A stretch of 64,000 nt of DNA from Acidobacteriaceae bacterium (GTDB lineage: Bacteria > Acidobacteriota > Terriglobia > Terriglobales > Acidobacteriaceae), in assembly GCA_003156805.1 (NCBI GenBank), contig PMHV01000052.1, positions 131,255-195,254 on the forward strand, in the 5' to 3' direction. Made by a program: the position numbers and the translations under genes. Positions 42,087 through 49,696 of the stretch are shown piece after piece. The first letter of the stretch is position 1, and the number at the start of each line of letters is the position of its first letter. Under the pieces are notes generated by a model. The model saw nothing but the letters and a program-made list of their open reading frames with translations, was not told the origin of the DNA and ran no database searches.

Positions 42087-43607
42087 ATGAGCATCGACAG
42101 AACAATCGCTACCAGGACTTTCCTCGCAGCGATGGCTGTTTTTCTGGTTGTGTTTTCCGTTTCACCCGGCCGTCTGCAGGCGCAAACCGCGGCTTGGGGG
42201 AACAACGCGGTGTATACCGGCACCCCAACCGCATCCGTGACATTCTCAACCGCCTACATCGACGCCAGCGTCTTTGCCTTCAAATACACAGGCGGCGCCA
42301 GCAAGAACGACATTTGCACAATCCTAAACTATGTCTATTCCACAAGCGGGATCATTCCGCCCGCTGGGGCGGTGATTGACGCCCGGGGAATTCCCGTCGG
42401 CAGCAGCAATCCCTGTGCCGCCAGCACCAGCCCCTGGCCCACCTCAAGCACTTTGCCCCCAACCACTGTTTTGCTTCCACCGGGTGCGATCTTCATGTCC
42501 ACCGCCTGGGTGCTGCCCAACCAAACGCGAATCATTGGCGCGGGCCGCACCAACACCGCGATTGTTGTTCCCGCGGCTCTTGCTACTGGCACTCCCATGA
42601 TTCAGATGGGAAGCTCTTCGACCTGTCCCAGCGGGGGTTATTGCACCGGCGTCGGGATTTCGGACCTGGAAATAAATGGCCAGCCGACTGCCACCTCGAA
42701 TGCGCTGGACGTAATCGGCATTCAGAACGAATACTCCCAGGACGGCAGCTACGTGAGTCATGTCACCTTCCACTGGGTCGAGGGGATCGCCCTCGATATC
42801 GAAACTAGCGGTGCCAATAACTCCGGTCCTTACACAGATCTCACCCCTTCAGCCGGGGGTACCAGTTGCACCGTGACTTCGCCAACTTATTGCAGCGCCC
42901 AGTCCACCTCCACGGCGTGCATAAAGATCGTCAACGCGCAGACCAAGGGGATTCATGGCTTCACCTGCACTGCGAGCGGCGTACCGTATGCCGGCGTCTA
43001 TCTGGACGCCAACAGCAACACCATCGAAGATGGCCACTTCGAAGGGGTGGTCGATGGCATCGCCGTCGGAGCTCACGACTCCGCCGCCGGCAATGTCATT
43101 CTCAACATCACCGGCGCGATTGGCGGCGGGGGTTCCGACAGCAGTTCCGGCCCAATCGTCAATACCGTTCACATCTGCAATCCTGCGAAAACCTACGGCA
43201 CTACCAATGCCTGCACTACGTTCGCGGGGGGATCGGTCACGGACTTGACTCTTTCCGAGATTCAAAGCTATACCGGGGCGGAGTACGCAATTCTGGACGA
43301 CGAAACCGTCACCTCGCTGCAGAGTATCTCTGCCTACAGCGTTGGGATTGGCGCTGGAATCTACGTTCTCGGCGAGCCCACCGCCGGCGGGTATTCTCGG
43401 CTCAGCACTTTCAATCAACCCAGCACCTCGAGTTCCACCACGTGGCCCGTTGCTACCTGGGGCTATGCGTCTACCACGCCACCCACGTCCGGAGGCTGCG
43501 CGGTAGGTTCCATTTTCTCGAATTCGAGCGGCACCGCCTCAGGCACTGACACTCTCTACATTTGTGTCGGCGGCGGCACCAGCCCGACATGGAAGGCCTA
43601 TAAGTAG
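42087..43607 (+). CDS. Secreted beta-helix-type protein (paralogue 1 of 3)
   Basis: 506 residues from the ATG at 42087 with AAGGAGG at ideal spacing. Signal peptide ends at GRLQAQ. Shared blocks with its two neighbours: FSTAYIDAS near the mature start, AVIDARGI, TAWVLPNQTRIIGAG, SGPYTD, KGIHGFTCTASG and GSIFSNSSGTASG near the end. Middle regions have the short, Asn/Gly/Thr-rich coils of a right-handed parallel beta-helix (GVYLDANSNTIEDGHFEGVV), as in pectate-lyase-like surface proteins. No catalytic residues can be assigned. It could be a carbohydrate-active enzyme or a structural exoprotein. Confidence 0.87.
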   Translation: MSIDRTIATRTFLAAMAVFLVVFSVSPGRLQAQTAAWGNNAVYTGTPTASVTFSTAYIDASVFAFKYTGGASKNDICTILNYVYSTSGIIPPAGAVIDARGIPVGSSNPCAASTSPWPTSSTLPPTTVLLPPGAIFMSTAWVLPNQTRIIGAGRTNTAIVVPAALATGTPMIQMGSSSTCPSGGYCTGVGISDLEINGQPTATSNALDVIGIQNEYSQDGSYVSHVTFHWVEGIALDIETSGANNSGPYTDLTPSAGGTSCTVTSPTYCSAQSTSTACIKIVNAQTKGIHGFTCTASGVPYAGVYLDANSNTIEDGHFEGVVDGIAVGAHDSAAGNVILNITGAIGGGGSDSSSGPIVNTVHICNPAKTYGTTNACTTFAGGSVTDLTLSEIQSYTGAEYAILDDETVTSLQSISAYSVGIGAGIYVLGEPTAGGYSRLSTFNQPSTSSSTTWPVATWGYASTTPPTSGGCAVGSIFSNSSGTASGTDTLYICVGGGTSPTWKAYK

Positions 43608-43663
43608 GCCGGAACTGTCACTTGGCTTTGGACAAAAAGAATTGATACTCAAGGAGACTTCTT

Positions 43664-45109
43664 ATGACGGCAAAAGCAGTTCTACTTCGTTTTCTGTTCT
43701 TCGCAACCGCGATGATTCTATTGGGTTGGATTTCAACTTCTCCAACCCGTGCGCTGGCTCAAGGATGTTCGCCTGTGGCAGGCAACAATCTAGTGTATGG
43801 AAATTGCTCGACACAGTCCAGCTTCGGCTCGCAAAGTTATATCGACGTCAGCTCCGCGACAACCTCCGCCACCGGCGACCTTTGTGCCAGGATCGCCTCG
43901 GTTTTGGCGACCAGCGGACTTAAAGCCGGAACGGTTGTCGACGCTCGGGGAATTGTTCCGCCGACGCCGCTGTCATGCTCGTCGGACCCTTTTATCATTG
44001 GCGTCAACGGCTCGGGCCAACCAATCTTCGCACCACCTTCCGTGGTGCTCCTCCCGTCTGGGACGATTACCACTTCCAGTTCATGGGTTGTGCCTGACGA
44101 GACGCAATTGATCGGCGAAGGCCCTGGCATAACCACCCTTCAAGCTGCTTCCGGGTTTGCGGATCCATTCGTCTATGCGGGGACAAACGGGACCGCCAAC
44201 CCAGCCGTCATTCACATGGGTGCACCAAACACCTCGGCCACCGTAACGCAGGGCATCGTTTTTGCCGTCCGGATCCTGCATCTCACGGTTGACGGAAACC
44301 GGCAGACGGTGAGCAGCACCTACATCGATGGCATCGACAACAACAACGCGGAAGAGCAGAGCTATGTGGATGATGTCACGATTCAAAACGTCCTGGCCAA
44401 CGGACTTTACCTCAGCGCCGACCCAGACAGCACCGGGGACGGCGCTGCCGACCACTCCGGACCTTACACCAACATCGTGTTCCAGCAGACATCGGGCCTG
44501 CCGAAATCCGCCACCAACTGCGTCAACATTACCGCCAATGTGGAACCGCGAGGCATCCACGGAATCAGCTGCCTGGGGGACTCAACCTCCGCCGCCACCT
44601 ACGCCATCCTGCTCAACGGAAACAGCACCACCATTGAAGATGCGCGCATCGACGGCTTTAACACCGGAATCTACGTTGGCTCCACAGGCGACCCCACCCA
44701 GGCCAACCTTCTCTTCAACATCACGGGAACCGATACGGTCGGCAGCGTGACCAACCTCATTAACATCGACAATACCGGGACCGGAAGTTCGCCAATTAAT
44801 CTGGCAATCTCGGCCGTGAGCCTGACCACTTCGGCAGGCACTCCTTGCACGATCGACGACCACACGACCTCCACGTGCGTGACAAACTCGTCCGTCGGGA
44901 TGTATCTGCTGGGCCAGCCTGTCAGTACCAGCAATATTACCTACGGGTATTCCCGCTTCACGACGAGTCCGAATTTCGCGACTTGGATCGTGGGCAGCAC
45001 GTCGGCCTCGATCACCGGCAAATCGTGCACTGCAAATGGAAGCATCTTTTCCAGCACGACCGGCACGGGAGGAAGCATGTGGGCCTGCGTGGCCGGGGCA
45101 TGGAAGTAA
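43664..45109 (+). CDS. Secreted beta-helix-type protein (paralogue 2 of 3)
   Basis: 481 residues from the ATG at 43664 (CAAGGAG upstream), 56 bases after paralogue 1. Signal peptide ends at ALAQG. It keeps VVDARGI, SSWVVPDETQLIGEGPG, HSGPYTNI, RGIHGISCLGDST and NGSIFSSTTGTGG. One coil reads ILLNGNSTTIEDARIDGFNTG, close to the same coil in the other two. Similarity to the neighbours looks like old tandem duplication. Predicted to be secreted and folded as a beta-helix. Confidence 0.86.
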   Translation: MTAKAVLLRFLFFATAMILLGWISTSPTRALAQGCSPVAGNNLVYGNCSTQSSFGSQSYIDVSSATTSATGDLCARIASVLATSGLKAGTVVDARGIVPPTPLSCSSDPFIIGVNGSGQPIFAPPSVVLLPSGTITTSSSWVVPDETQLIGEGPGITTLQAASGFADPFVYAGTNGTANPAVIHMGAPNTSATVTQGIVFAVRILHLTVDGNRQTVSSTYIDGIDNNNAEEQSYVDDVTIQNVLANGLYLSADPDSTGDGAADHSGPYTNIVFQQTSGLPKSATNCVNITANVEPRGIHGISCLGDSTSAATYAILLNGNSTTIEDARIDGFNTGIYVGSTGDPTQANLLFNITGTDTVGSVTNLINIDNTGTGSSPINLAISAVSLTTSAGTPCTIDDHTTSTCVTNSSVGMYLLGQPVSTSNITYGYSRFTTSPNFATWIVGSTSASITGKSCTANGSIFSSTTGTGGSMWACVAGAWK

Positions 45110-45241
45110 GCCGAGGCGGTCCGTGAGAGACGCGCGGCCGCGCCGTTGTGGCTCAGCCGCTGACAGCACCTCCCGCTTGGAACAGGATTGGGAGATGCGG
45201 AACTTCCAAACGAATGAACATATCGATTCAGGAGACATCTT

Positions 45242-46573
45242 ATGAAAAGAATTTTCGGACTTAACTTCGCTTTCTGCTTAGCGACCGCCCTCATGGCCGT
45301 GTGGTTTGCGGCCATCCCCAGCCAATTGACCGCTCAAACCCAGGGCAACAACTCCGTTTACGGCACGGGAGTTACGTTCTCCACCGCCTACATCGACGCC
45401 AGCGCCGTCGCCGGAACCAGTTCTGCCACCAACATTTGTGCCAAAATCAACGCCGCCTTGGGCCTGATTCATTCGACTCCCAATACGGCAGTCATTGATG
45501 CGCGCGGAATCTCCAGCTTGACCTGCCCCTCCGGCGATACGCCATGGACGTATGGAGGCACCACCTATACTTCTCCGGCTACGATTCTCCTGCCGGCCGG
45601 GACTATCACCATCAGCAATACGTGGGTTTTGCCCAACCAAACCAGGATCGTTGGTGAGGGATCGGGTTCCGTAGTAAGCGGAACGGCAGTCACCACCATC
45701 AAAACCAGCTCCGCGTTGAACCCCATGATTCAGATGGGAATCTCCACCGGCGCCCTTGCTTGCCCAACCGCCGGTTGCACCGGGATTTCTGTCGAAGATC
45801 TGGTGCTCAATGGAGAAGGAGCCGTGACCGTCGGCATCATCAACACGAATGCTCAGGAGCAGAGTTACATTCGACGCGTAGCTTTTTACCAGATTCCCGG
45901 CACTGGCTTCAGAGTTGGCAGCGGCGCACAGAACTCCGGACCCTATACCGATATCACCTTCGACGCTGGAACATCGACAACCTCCTCGACCATCTGCGGC
46001 GGAATCAGCGGCGTCAGCACCCGCGGGATCCACGGTTTGACTTGCACCAACACGGGAACGGTTCCGGGCAGCGGCGCCGCCGTGCTCTTGGCCGGATCCA
46101 ACAACTCCCTCGAAAACGTTACGGTTCAAGGATTCTACGATGGCGTCAAGATTGGGTCGAACGGCACTGCACAGGGCAACATCGTATTGAATGTTGCCAA
46201 CGGCACTCCCAGCGTGAGCAATGCCGTGATCCACATCGTGACCACCAATCCGGTCAGCGATTTAACCATCATGGGGGTCAACAAGGGGAGCGCATCCTAC
46301 AGCATCGAGGACGACATCACCGCCGGCACTCCCCTGTTGGCCGACAAAACGGTGGGAATGTACGCCATCGGCGAATCCGTAACCGTGACCAACGCGACCA
46401 AGGCCTATTCGCGGTTCACCACCAGCCCCAGCGTCCCTACCTGGATTCGAGGCAACACCACTCCCTCGACCCCCTGCGTCATCGGGAGCCTCTATTCCAA
46501 CAGCGCTGGAACCGGACCGAATACTGATTTTTACGTCTGCACTGCAACCACCACATGGACTGGGATCGACTAG
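45242..46573 (+). CDS. Secreted beta-helix-type protein (paralogue 3 of 3)
   Basis: 443 residues from the ATG at 45242 (CAGGAGA upstream). Signal peptide ends at LTAQTQ. It is the shortest of the three and shares AVIDARGI, NTWVLPNQTRIVGEGSG, NSGPYTDITF, RGIHGLTCTNTG and IGSLYSNSAGTG. Cysteines are few and mostly occur at matching positions, possibly forming disulfides. The gene is closed by the terminator at 46612-46638, so the three genes probably form one transcription unit starting near 42060. Confidence 0.86.
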   Translation: MKRIFGLNFAFCLATALMAVWFAAIPSQLTAQTQGNNSVYGTGVTFSTAYIDASAVAGTSSATNICAKINAALGLIHSTPNTAVIDARGISSLTCPSGDTPWTYGGTTYTSPATILLPAGTITISNTWVLPNQTRIVGEGSGSVVSGTAVTTIKTSSALNPMIQMGISTGALACPTAGCTGISVEDLVLNGEGAVTVGIINTNAQEQSYIRRVAFYQIPGTGFRVGSGAQNSGPYTDITFDAGTSTTSSTICGGISGVSTRGIHGLTCTNTGTVPGSGAAVLLAGSNNSLENVTVQGFYDGVKIGSNGTAQGNIVLNVANGTPSVSNAVIHIVTTNPVSDLTIMGVNKGSASYSIEDDITAGTPLLADKTVGMYAIGESVTVTNATKAYSRFTTSPSVPTWIRGNTTPSTPCVIGSLYSNSAGTGPNTDFYVCTATTTWTGID

Positions 46574-46611
46574 CCATTCCGCTCCAGGCTCACCCGTTGA
46601 AAAAACGAACA

Positions 46612-46638
46612 GGCCCCGCCTTCAACGGGGCCTTTCTT
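46612..46638 (+). terminator. Rho-independent terminator after the beta-helix cluster
   Basis: Stem GGCCCCG / CGGGGCC with a seven-base loop (CCTTCAA), followed by TTTCTTCTT. It lies 39 bases after the stop of paralogue 3. Confidence 0.88.
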
Positions 46639-46700
46639 CTTGCATATAGCTTCTGCCGATAACTTCTCGCCGGTCGCGCGCTTGCACTCCCTTCCCCACG

Positions 46701-46910
46701 ATGAACGCACGTTCGCGCACTGCCGAAGCACTGCGTGAAGTATTCGAGGTGCCGGTGACAAGTTCCACTGGTCTGACGGGCGGCAACTATAGCGGTGCTC
46801 CGGTGGGCTCCATGGCTTACTGCGGTAACTGTGCAGTCGGAAATTGTTCTTCTACCAGTGGCTCAGGAGCGCTGGCAGTCCATACCTCAACCGCCTGGGT
46901 GTGCAAGTAA
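46701..46910 (+). pseudogene. Probable 3' remnant of another secreted protein
   Basis: The last 40 codons read GSMAYCGNCAVGNCSSTSGS, then GALAVHTSTAWVCK before the stop. This matches the way acidobacterial secreted beta-helix proteins end (short Gly/Ser stretch, then W-V-C-K/N). The 5' part lacks a ribosome site, a signal peptide and the earlier domains. It may be the surviving tail of a fourth gene. A short real gene cannot be excluded. Confidence 0.4.
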
Positions 46911-46986
46911 GGGCCTAGCTCTTGAGTGCGCTCAGTCCGCGAAGAGCAATCTGAGAACCGGGTGGGCGCTTCTCTTTTCGAATTTC

Positions 46987-47028
46987 AAGAAAAACCAGGC
47001 CGCTCAAGGGGAGGCTTTGAGCGGCCTG
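46987..47028 (-). terminator. Rho-independent terminator of the ompA-like gene
   Basis: Perfect 12-base arms CAGGCCGCTCAA and TTGAGCGGCCTG. On the minus strand the stem is followed by GTTTTTCTT. It lies about 60 bases after the OmpA-like stop. Confidence 0.87.
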
Positions 47029-47086
47029 CTTGGCGAAGTCCTCCGGGGGAGGAGGAGAAAATCGCTCGTCTTTACATCGACAAACC

Positions 47087-47827
47087 TTACATCGATGACG
47101 GATTGCTTTGGCCTGTGGTAGGCGCCGCTGCCGGCGCATTCGTGTCGCCCACCGTGTTGGTCATCAGGCGAACATCCACGCGGCGGTTGCCGGCGCGGCC
47201 CGACGATGTCTTATTCGACTCCACCGGCTTGTCCTTGCCCAGTCCAATCACATAAATCTTGTGCGCGGGCACGCTGTATTTCGACGCCAGATATTGGATT
47301 ACCGAATTCGCCCGGCGCTGGCTCAGATCGTAGTTGTAGTCCGCCGATCCCACCGAATCCGTGCTGCCTTCGAGCGCAATGATGTAGCCCTTGGTGCTGG
47401 CCAGGCTCGCCGCCAGTTGGTCGAGGGCTTCTTTCGCCGTCGGCGTCAGATTGTCTTTGTTGAAACCAAACTTCACCGAGGTTTCGGCCACCGCGTGATA
47501 GTTGTCCAGGTTGGCCACTGTATCGGTCAGCATACCCACGCGACTGTTGGCCGCGTCGGCCATCTGCTGCGCCGAAGCCGCGTTCTGGCCGGCGGTCTGT
47601 GCTTTCTGGTCCACTTCCGCCGTTTTGGCGTTCACCGCCAGGATGCCAGCCTGCGCCCGCGCGTCGACATCCTTGATGTCCTTGGTGTTCTTCGCGGTCA
47701 TGTCATCCAGTTCGTTGGTCTTGTTGATCAGAGGCGTGGTCTCTTGCTTTACGTAGTTCTTGCTGGTGCAGCCGACCGTCGCCGTCATGCTCACCGCCAG
47801 CAAAATCACGAACGAAGTGCGCGTCAT
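47087..47827 (-). CDS. OmpA-family lipoprotein
   Basis: 246 residues from the ATG at 47827 with AAGGAG; the frame is open to 47977 but that part lacks a signal. Lipobox MTATVGC gives Cys20. A helical/coiled region follows (residues 30-115, Ala/Gln/Asp-rich, with a heptad pattern), then an OmpA-like peptidoglycan-binding domain (residues 125-235: VKFGFNKDNLTPTAKEALDQ, YNYDLSQRRANSVIQYL, GRAGNRRVDVRL). It ties the outer membrane to peptidoglycan, as Pal does. No Tol genes are adjacent, so it may be a Pal paralogue. Confidence 0.93.
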   Translation of the reverse strand: MTRTSFVILLAVSMTATVGCTSKNYVKQETTPLINKTNELDDMTAKNTKDIKDVDARAQAGILAVNAKTAEVDQKAQTAGQNAASAQQMADAANSRVGMLTDTVANLDNYHAVAETSVKFGFNKDNLTPTAKEALDQLAASLASTKGYIIALEGSTDSVGSADYNYDLSQRRANSVIQYLASKYSVPAHKIYVIGLGKDKPVESNKTSSGRAGNRRVDVRLMTNTVGDTNAPAAAPTTGQSNPSSM

Positions 47828-48264
47828 GGGGAAGCTCCTTAAAGTTATTGGAATCGCCGCTTGGGAGTTCATAAGGAGTGCAAAACCTCCGAAATCGTCG
47901 ATTCTCGAATCGTCTCTTGGCGCGCCTGGGTTGCCCAACCTGGGTTGCCCAACTTGGGTTACCCCGACGCGCCCCACTGCCAGACCCTTTGGGAATAATT
48001 AATGCCTACAAGTCCCGCTCTTACTTTTGCACGAGACGTGCCAGTTCTCACAGCCCCATGCCTCTACCAGTAAGTATATACGTTTTCAATGGGTTGCAAA
48101 ATACGCCCGAACCAGCCCGCACACGACGACGCCGCAAAAATAACGAAAACCCCACCTCGCAATGGAAATTTTATACGGTGAGGCGAATCCCGCTTCATCG
48201 TAAAGTGCGCGAAGAACTGCCGCGACAGGACACGAAGATCTACTTCGACCATCCCAACGAACCG
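47828..48264. other. Gap upstream of the OmpA-like gene
   Basis: 437 bases without a gene on either strand. Apart from a 14-base tandem repeat (47925-47965) nothing structured was seen. It should hold the OmpA promoter and the end of the phosphoesterase transcript. Confidence 0.5.
47925..47965. repeat. Short tandem repeat CCTGGGTTGCCCAA x3
   Basis: Two perfect and one imperfect 14-base copies in a row, about 100 bases upstream of the OmpA-like start. Each unit contains the small inverted motif TTGGGCAACC, so the array may fold. Confidence 0.8.
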
Positions 48265-49242
48265 CTATTTCCATATATCCGTGATCGGCGCGGCATCGCG
48301 ATCGTTCTTGGTCAACGGTTCCAGGCCAAAGTTGTCTTCAATCGTGCGCAGCACGCTGTAGTGGGTGTAGTAACGACCCAGGGACTTAGCATCCTGCCCG
48401 CTCGCCGGTTTTACCATGTCGCCCAGAAACAGGGTCATGATCCGGTTGTCCGCGTTCTTGTCCGATTCGTCGAAGGTCACAATCACCAGCGTTCCCTGGC
48501 GCAGGTTCTCTGGAAAATCCTTCTCCAGAAACTTCTTCAACCACTCCGCCGCGAATTTCACGCCGGTATCGTGGCCATCGTTATTCCGGTTCGGACTGTA
48601 AAACGAATACGCCACCAGCCCCTGCTTGGCGTCGCGGACAAAATAATTGTCGTCGCTGCCCGACTCCACTCGCACCACGCGATCGCACCACTTCTTCTGC
48701 ACTTCCACAAAGCTCAGGAACGGAACGTGCCGCCGCACATAGCCGCCCTGTTTGCCTTCTTGCTTCTGGCTGACAAACTTGTAAGGACAGTTCCCTTCCG
48801 GCAGTTCCTCCGCATAGTTCTTGAAGTTGAGGCCATGCGCGATCAGGCGGTCGGCAATGGTTTTGTGCCCGGCGTCGTCCGGAAAATCCACTTGCAGATC
48901 GGCCAGCAACCGCCGCTTGCTGCCGATGCGAAAATCCGTTCCCGCCACCATGGCCAGGTAATTCGGATACGAAGGATGAAACAGGGCATGAAAATTGGTG
49001 AAGCTCGCACCCTGCGCGGCCAGCGCCGCCAGGTTCGCGTCCTTCACCGCAGCTTCATAGTCGCCATTCTCCAGCACGACGATCAGAACGCGGTCGAAGT
49101 GATGAGCGCTATTTTCTGCGGCGGGCTTCGCCGCCTGCTCGGACTCGCACTTCACGGAGGCGACGGACAATGCGCTCAGAACGACACCTGTGGCCAGCAA
49201 CAAACTGCCGACACATCGGAAACTGCGGGATCGCAACTTCAA
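48265..49242 (-). CDS. Exported alkaline-phosphatase-superfamily phosphoesterase (AcpA-like)
   Basis: 325 residues from a TTG at 49242 with AGGAG six bases before it; a TTG at 49269 is the longest alternative. The N-terminus is a signal peptide (GSLLLATGVVLSALSVASV). The family pattern is clear: VLIVVLENGDYEAAV at the metal site, FHALFHPSYPNYLAMVAGT, KNYAEELP and VIVTFDESDKNADNR, as in phosphoesterases related to acid phosphatase AcpA and phosphatidylinositol-3-phosphatase SapM. The NHS-type motif is SYPNYL, with Ser rather than Thr as the likely nucleophile neighbourhood. The substrate is unknown; release of phosphate outside the cell is a reasonable guess. Confidence 0.87.
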   Translation of the reverse strand: MKLRSRSFRCVGSLLLATGVVLSALSVASVKCESEQAAKPAAENSAHHFDRVLIVVLENGDYEAAVKDANLAALAAQGASFTNFHALFHPSYPNYLAMVAGTDFRIGSKRRLLADLQVDFPDDAGHKTIADRLIAHGLNFKNYAEELPEGNCPYKFVSQKQEGKQGGYVRRHVPFLSFVEVQKKWCDRVVRVESGSDDNYFVRDAKQGLVAYSFYSPNRNNDGHDTGVKFAAEWLKKFLEKDFPENLRQGTLVIVTFDESDKNADNRIMTLFLGDMVKPASGQDAKSLGRYYTHYSVLRTIEDNFGLEPLTKNDRDAAPITDIWK

Positions 49243-49339
49243 GCGGGCTCCTGACACACGATATCGCAAGCATACCGGGAGACTGATCGCCAGCTCAAAC
49301 TAGCAGAGTGAAGGCGAAATCGATGCGGCGACAGACCCT

Positions 49340-49570
49340 TCATCGCTTGGAGAAACCTTTACGCGACGAAAGATCGGGAGGCCCGCTGAGCGCCCCCACA
49401 TGGCGCAAGAATCGCTGTTTGCCGGCGTTGGACATAGCACTCTCAAGATGTTCGCGGACGAGCCGCCCCACGGGCAGACCCGTACTGCGCGAAGTCTCCT
49501 TAAGCCACGCAAGAAGCTCATCGGTAAGGCGAATCGTAAGTGTATGGCTCATCGGTATATTTTGTACCAT
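49340..49570 (-). CDS. Ribbon-helix-helix DNA-binding protein, orphan antitoxin-like
   Basis: 76 residues from the ATG at 49570; the ATG at 49552 (MSHTLTIRLTDELLAWLKET) is an equally likely start. The pattern LTIRLTDELLAWL, then TGLPVGRLVREHLESAM is that of a CopG/Arc ribbon-helix-helix domain, as found in VapB-type antitoxins paired with PIN toxins. No PIN toxin or other partner is encoded next to it, so it is either an orphan antitoxin or a stand-alone regulator. It lies between the phosphoesterase (same strand) and uvrC (opposite strand). Confidence 0.75.
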   Translation of the reverse strand: MVQNIPMSHTLTIRLTDELLAWLKETSRSTGLPVGRLVREHLESAMSNAGKQRFLRHVGALSGPPDLSSRKGFSKR

Positions 49571-49696
49571 AGGGCAAGCGGCAAGCCACTCGCGAATCGC
49601 CCTTCTTCGCGTCCTCCGCGGCGAAGAGCCTTGTTTGACTGCTTCTCAAAAACCAAAGGCTTCAACCGCAACGTAAAATAGAAATCTGACCCTCAG

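Larger units (their letters stand above)
46574..47086. other. Gap with terminators and a gene remnant
   Basis: The 513 bases hold the terminator of the beta-helix cluster (46612-46638), a likely 3' remnant (46701-46910) and the terminator of the ompA-like gene on the other strand (46987-47028). Confidence 0.65.

Noticed and set aside
47878-49254. 458-codon open frame on the plus strand
   Set aside because: It lies opposite the phosphoesterase gene, which has a signal peptide and family motifs; the plus-strand translation is Arg/His-rich and has no motif.
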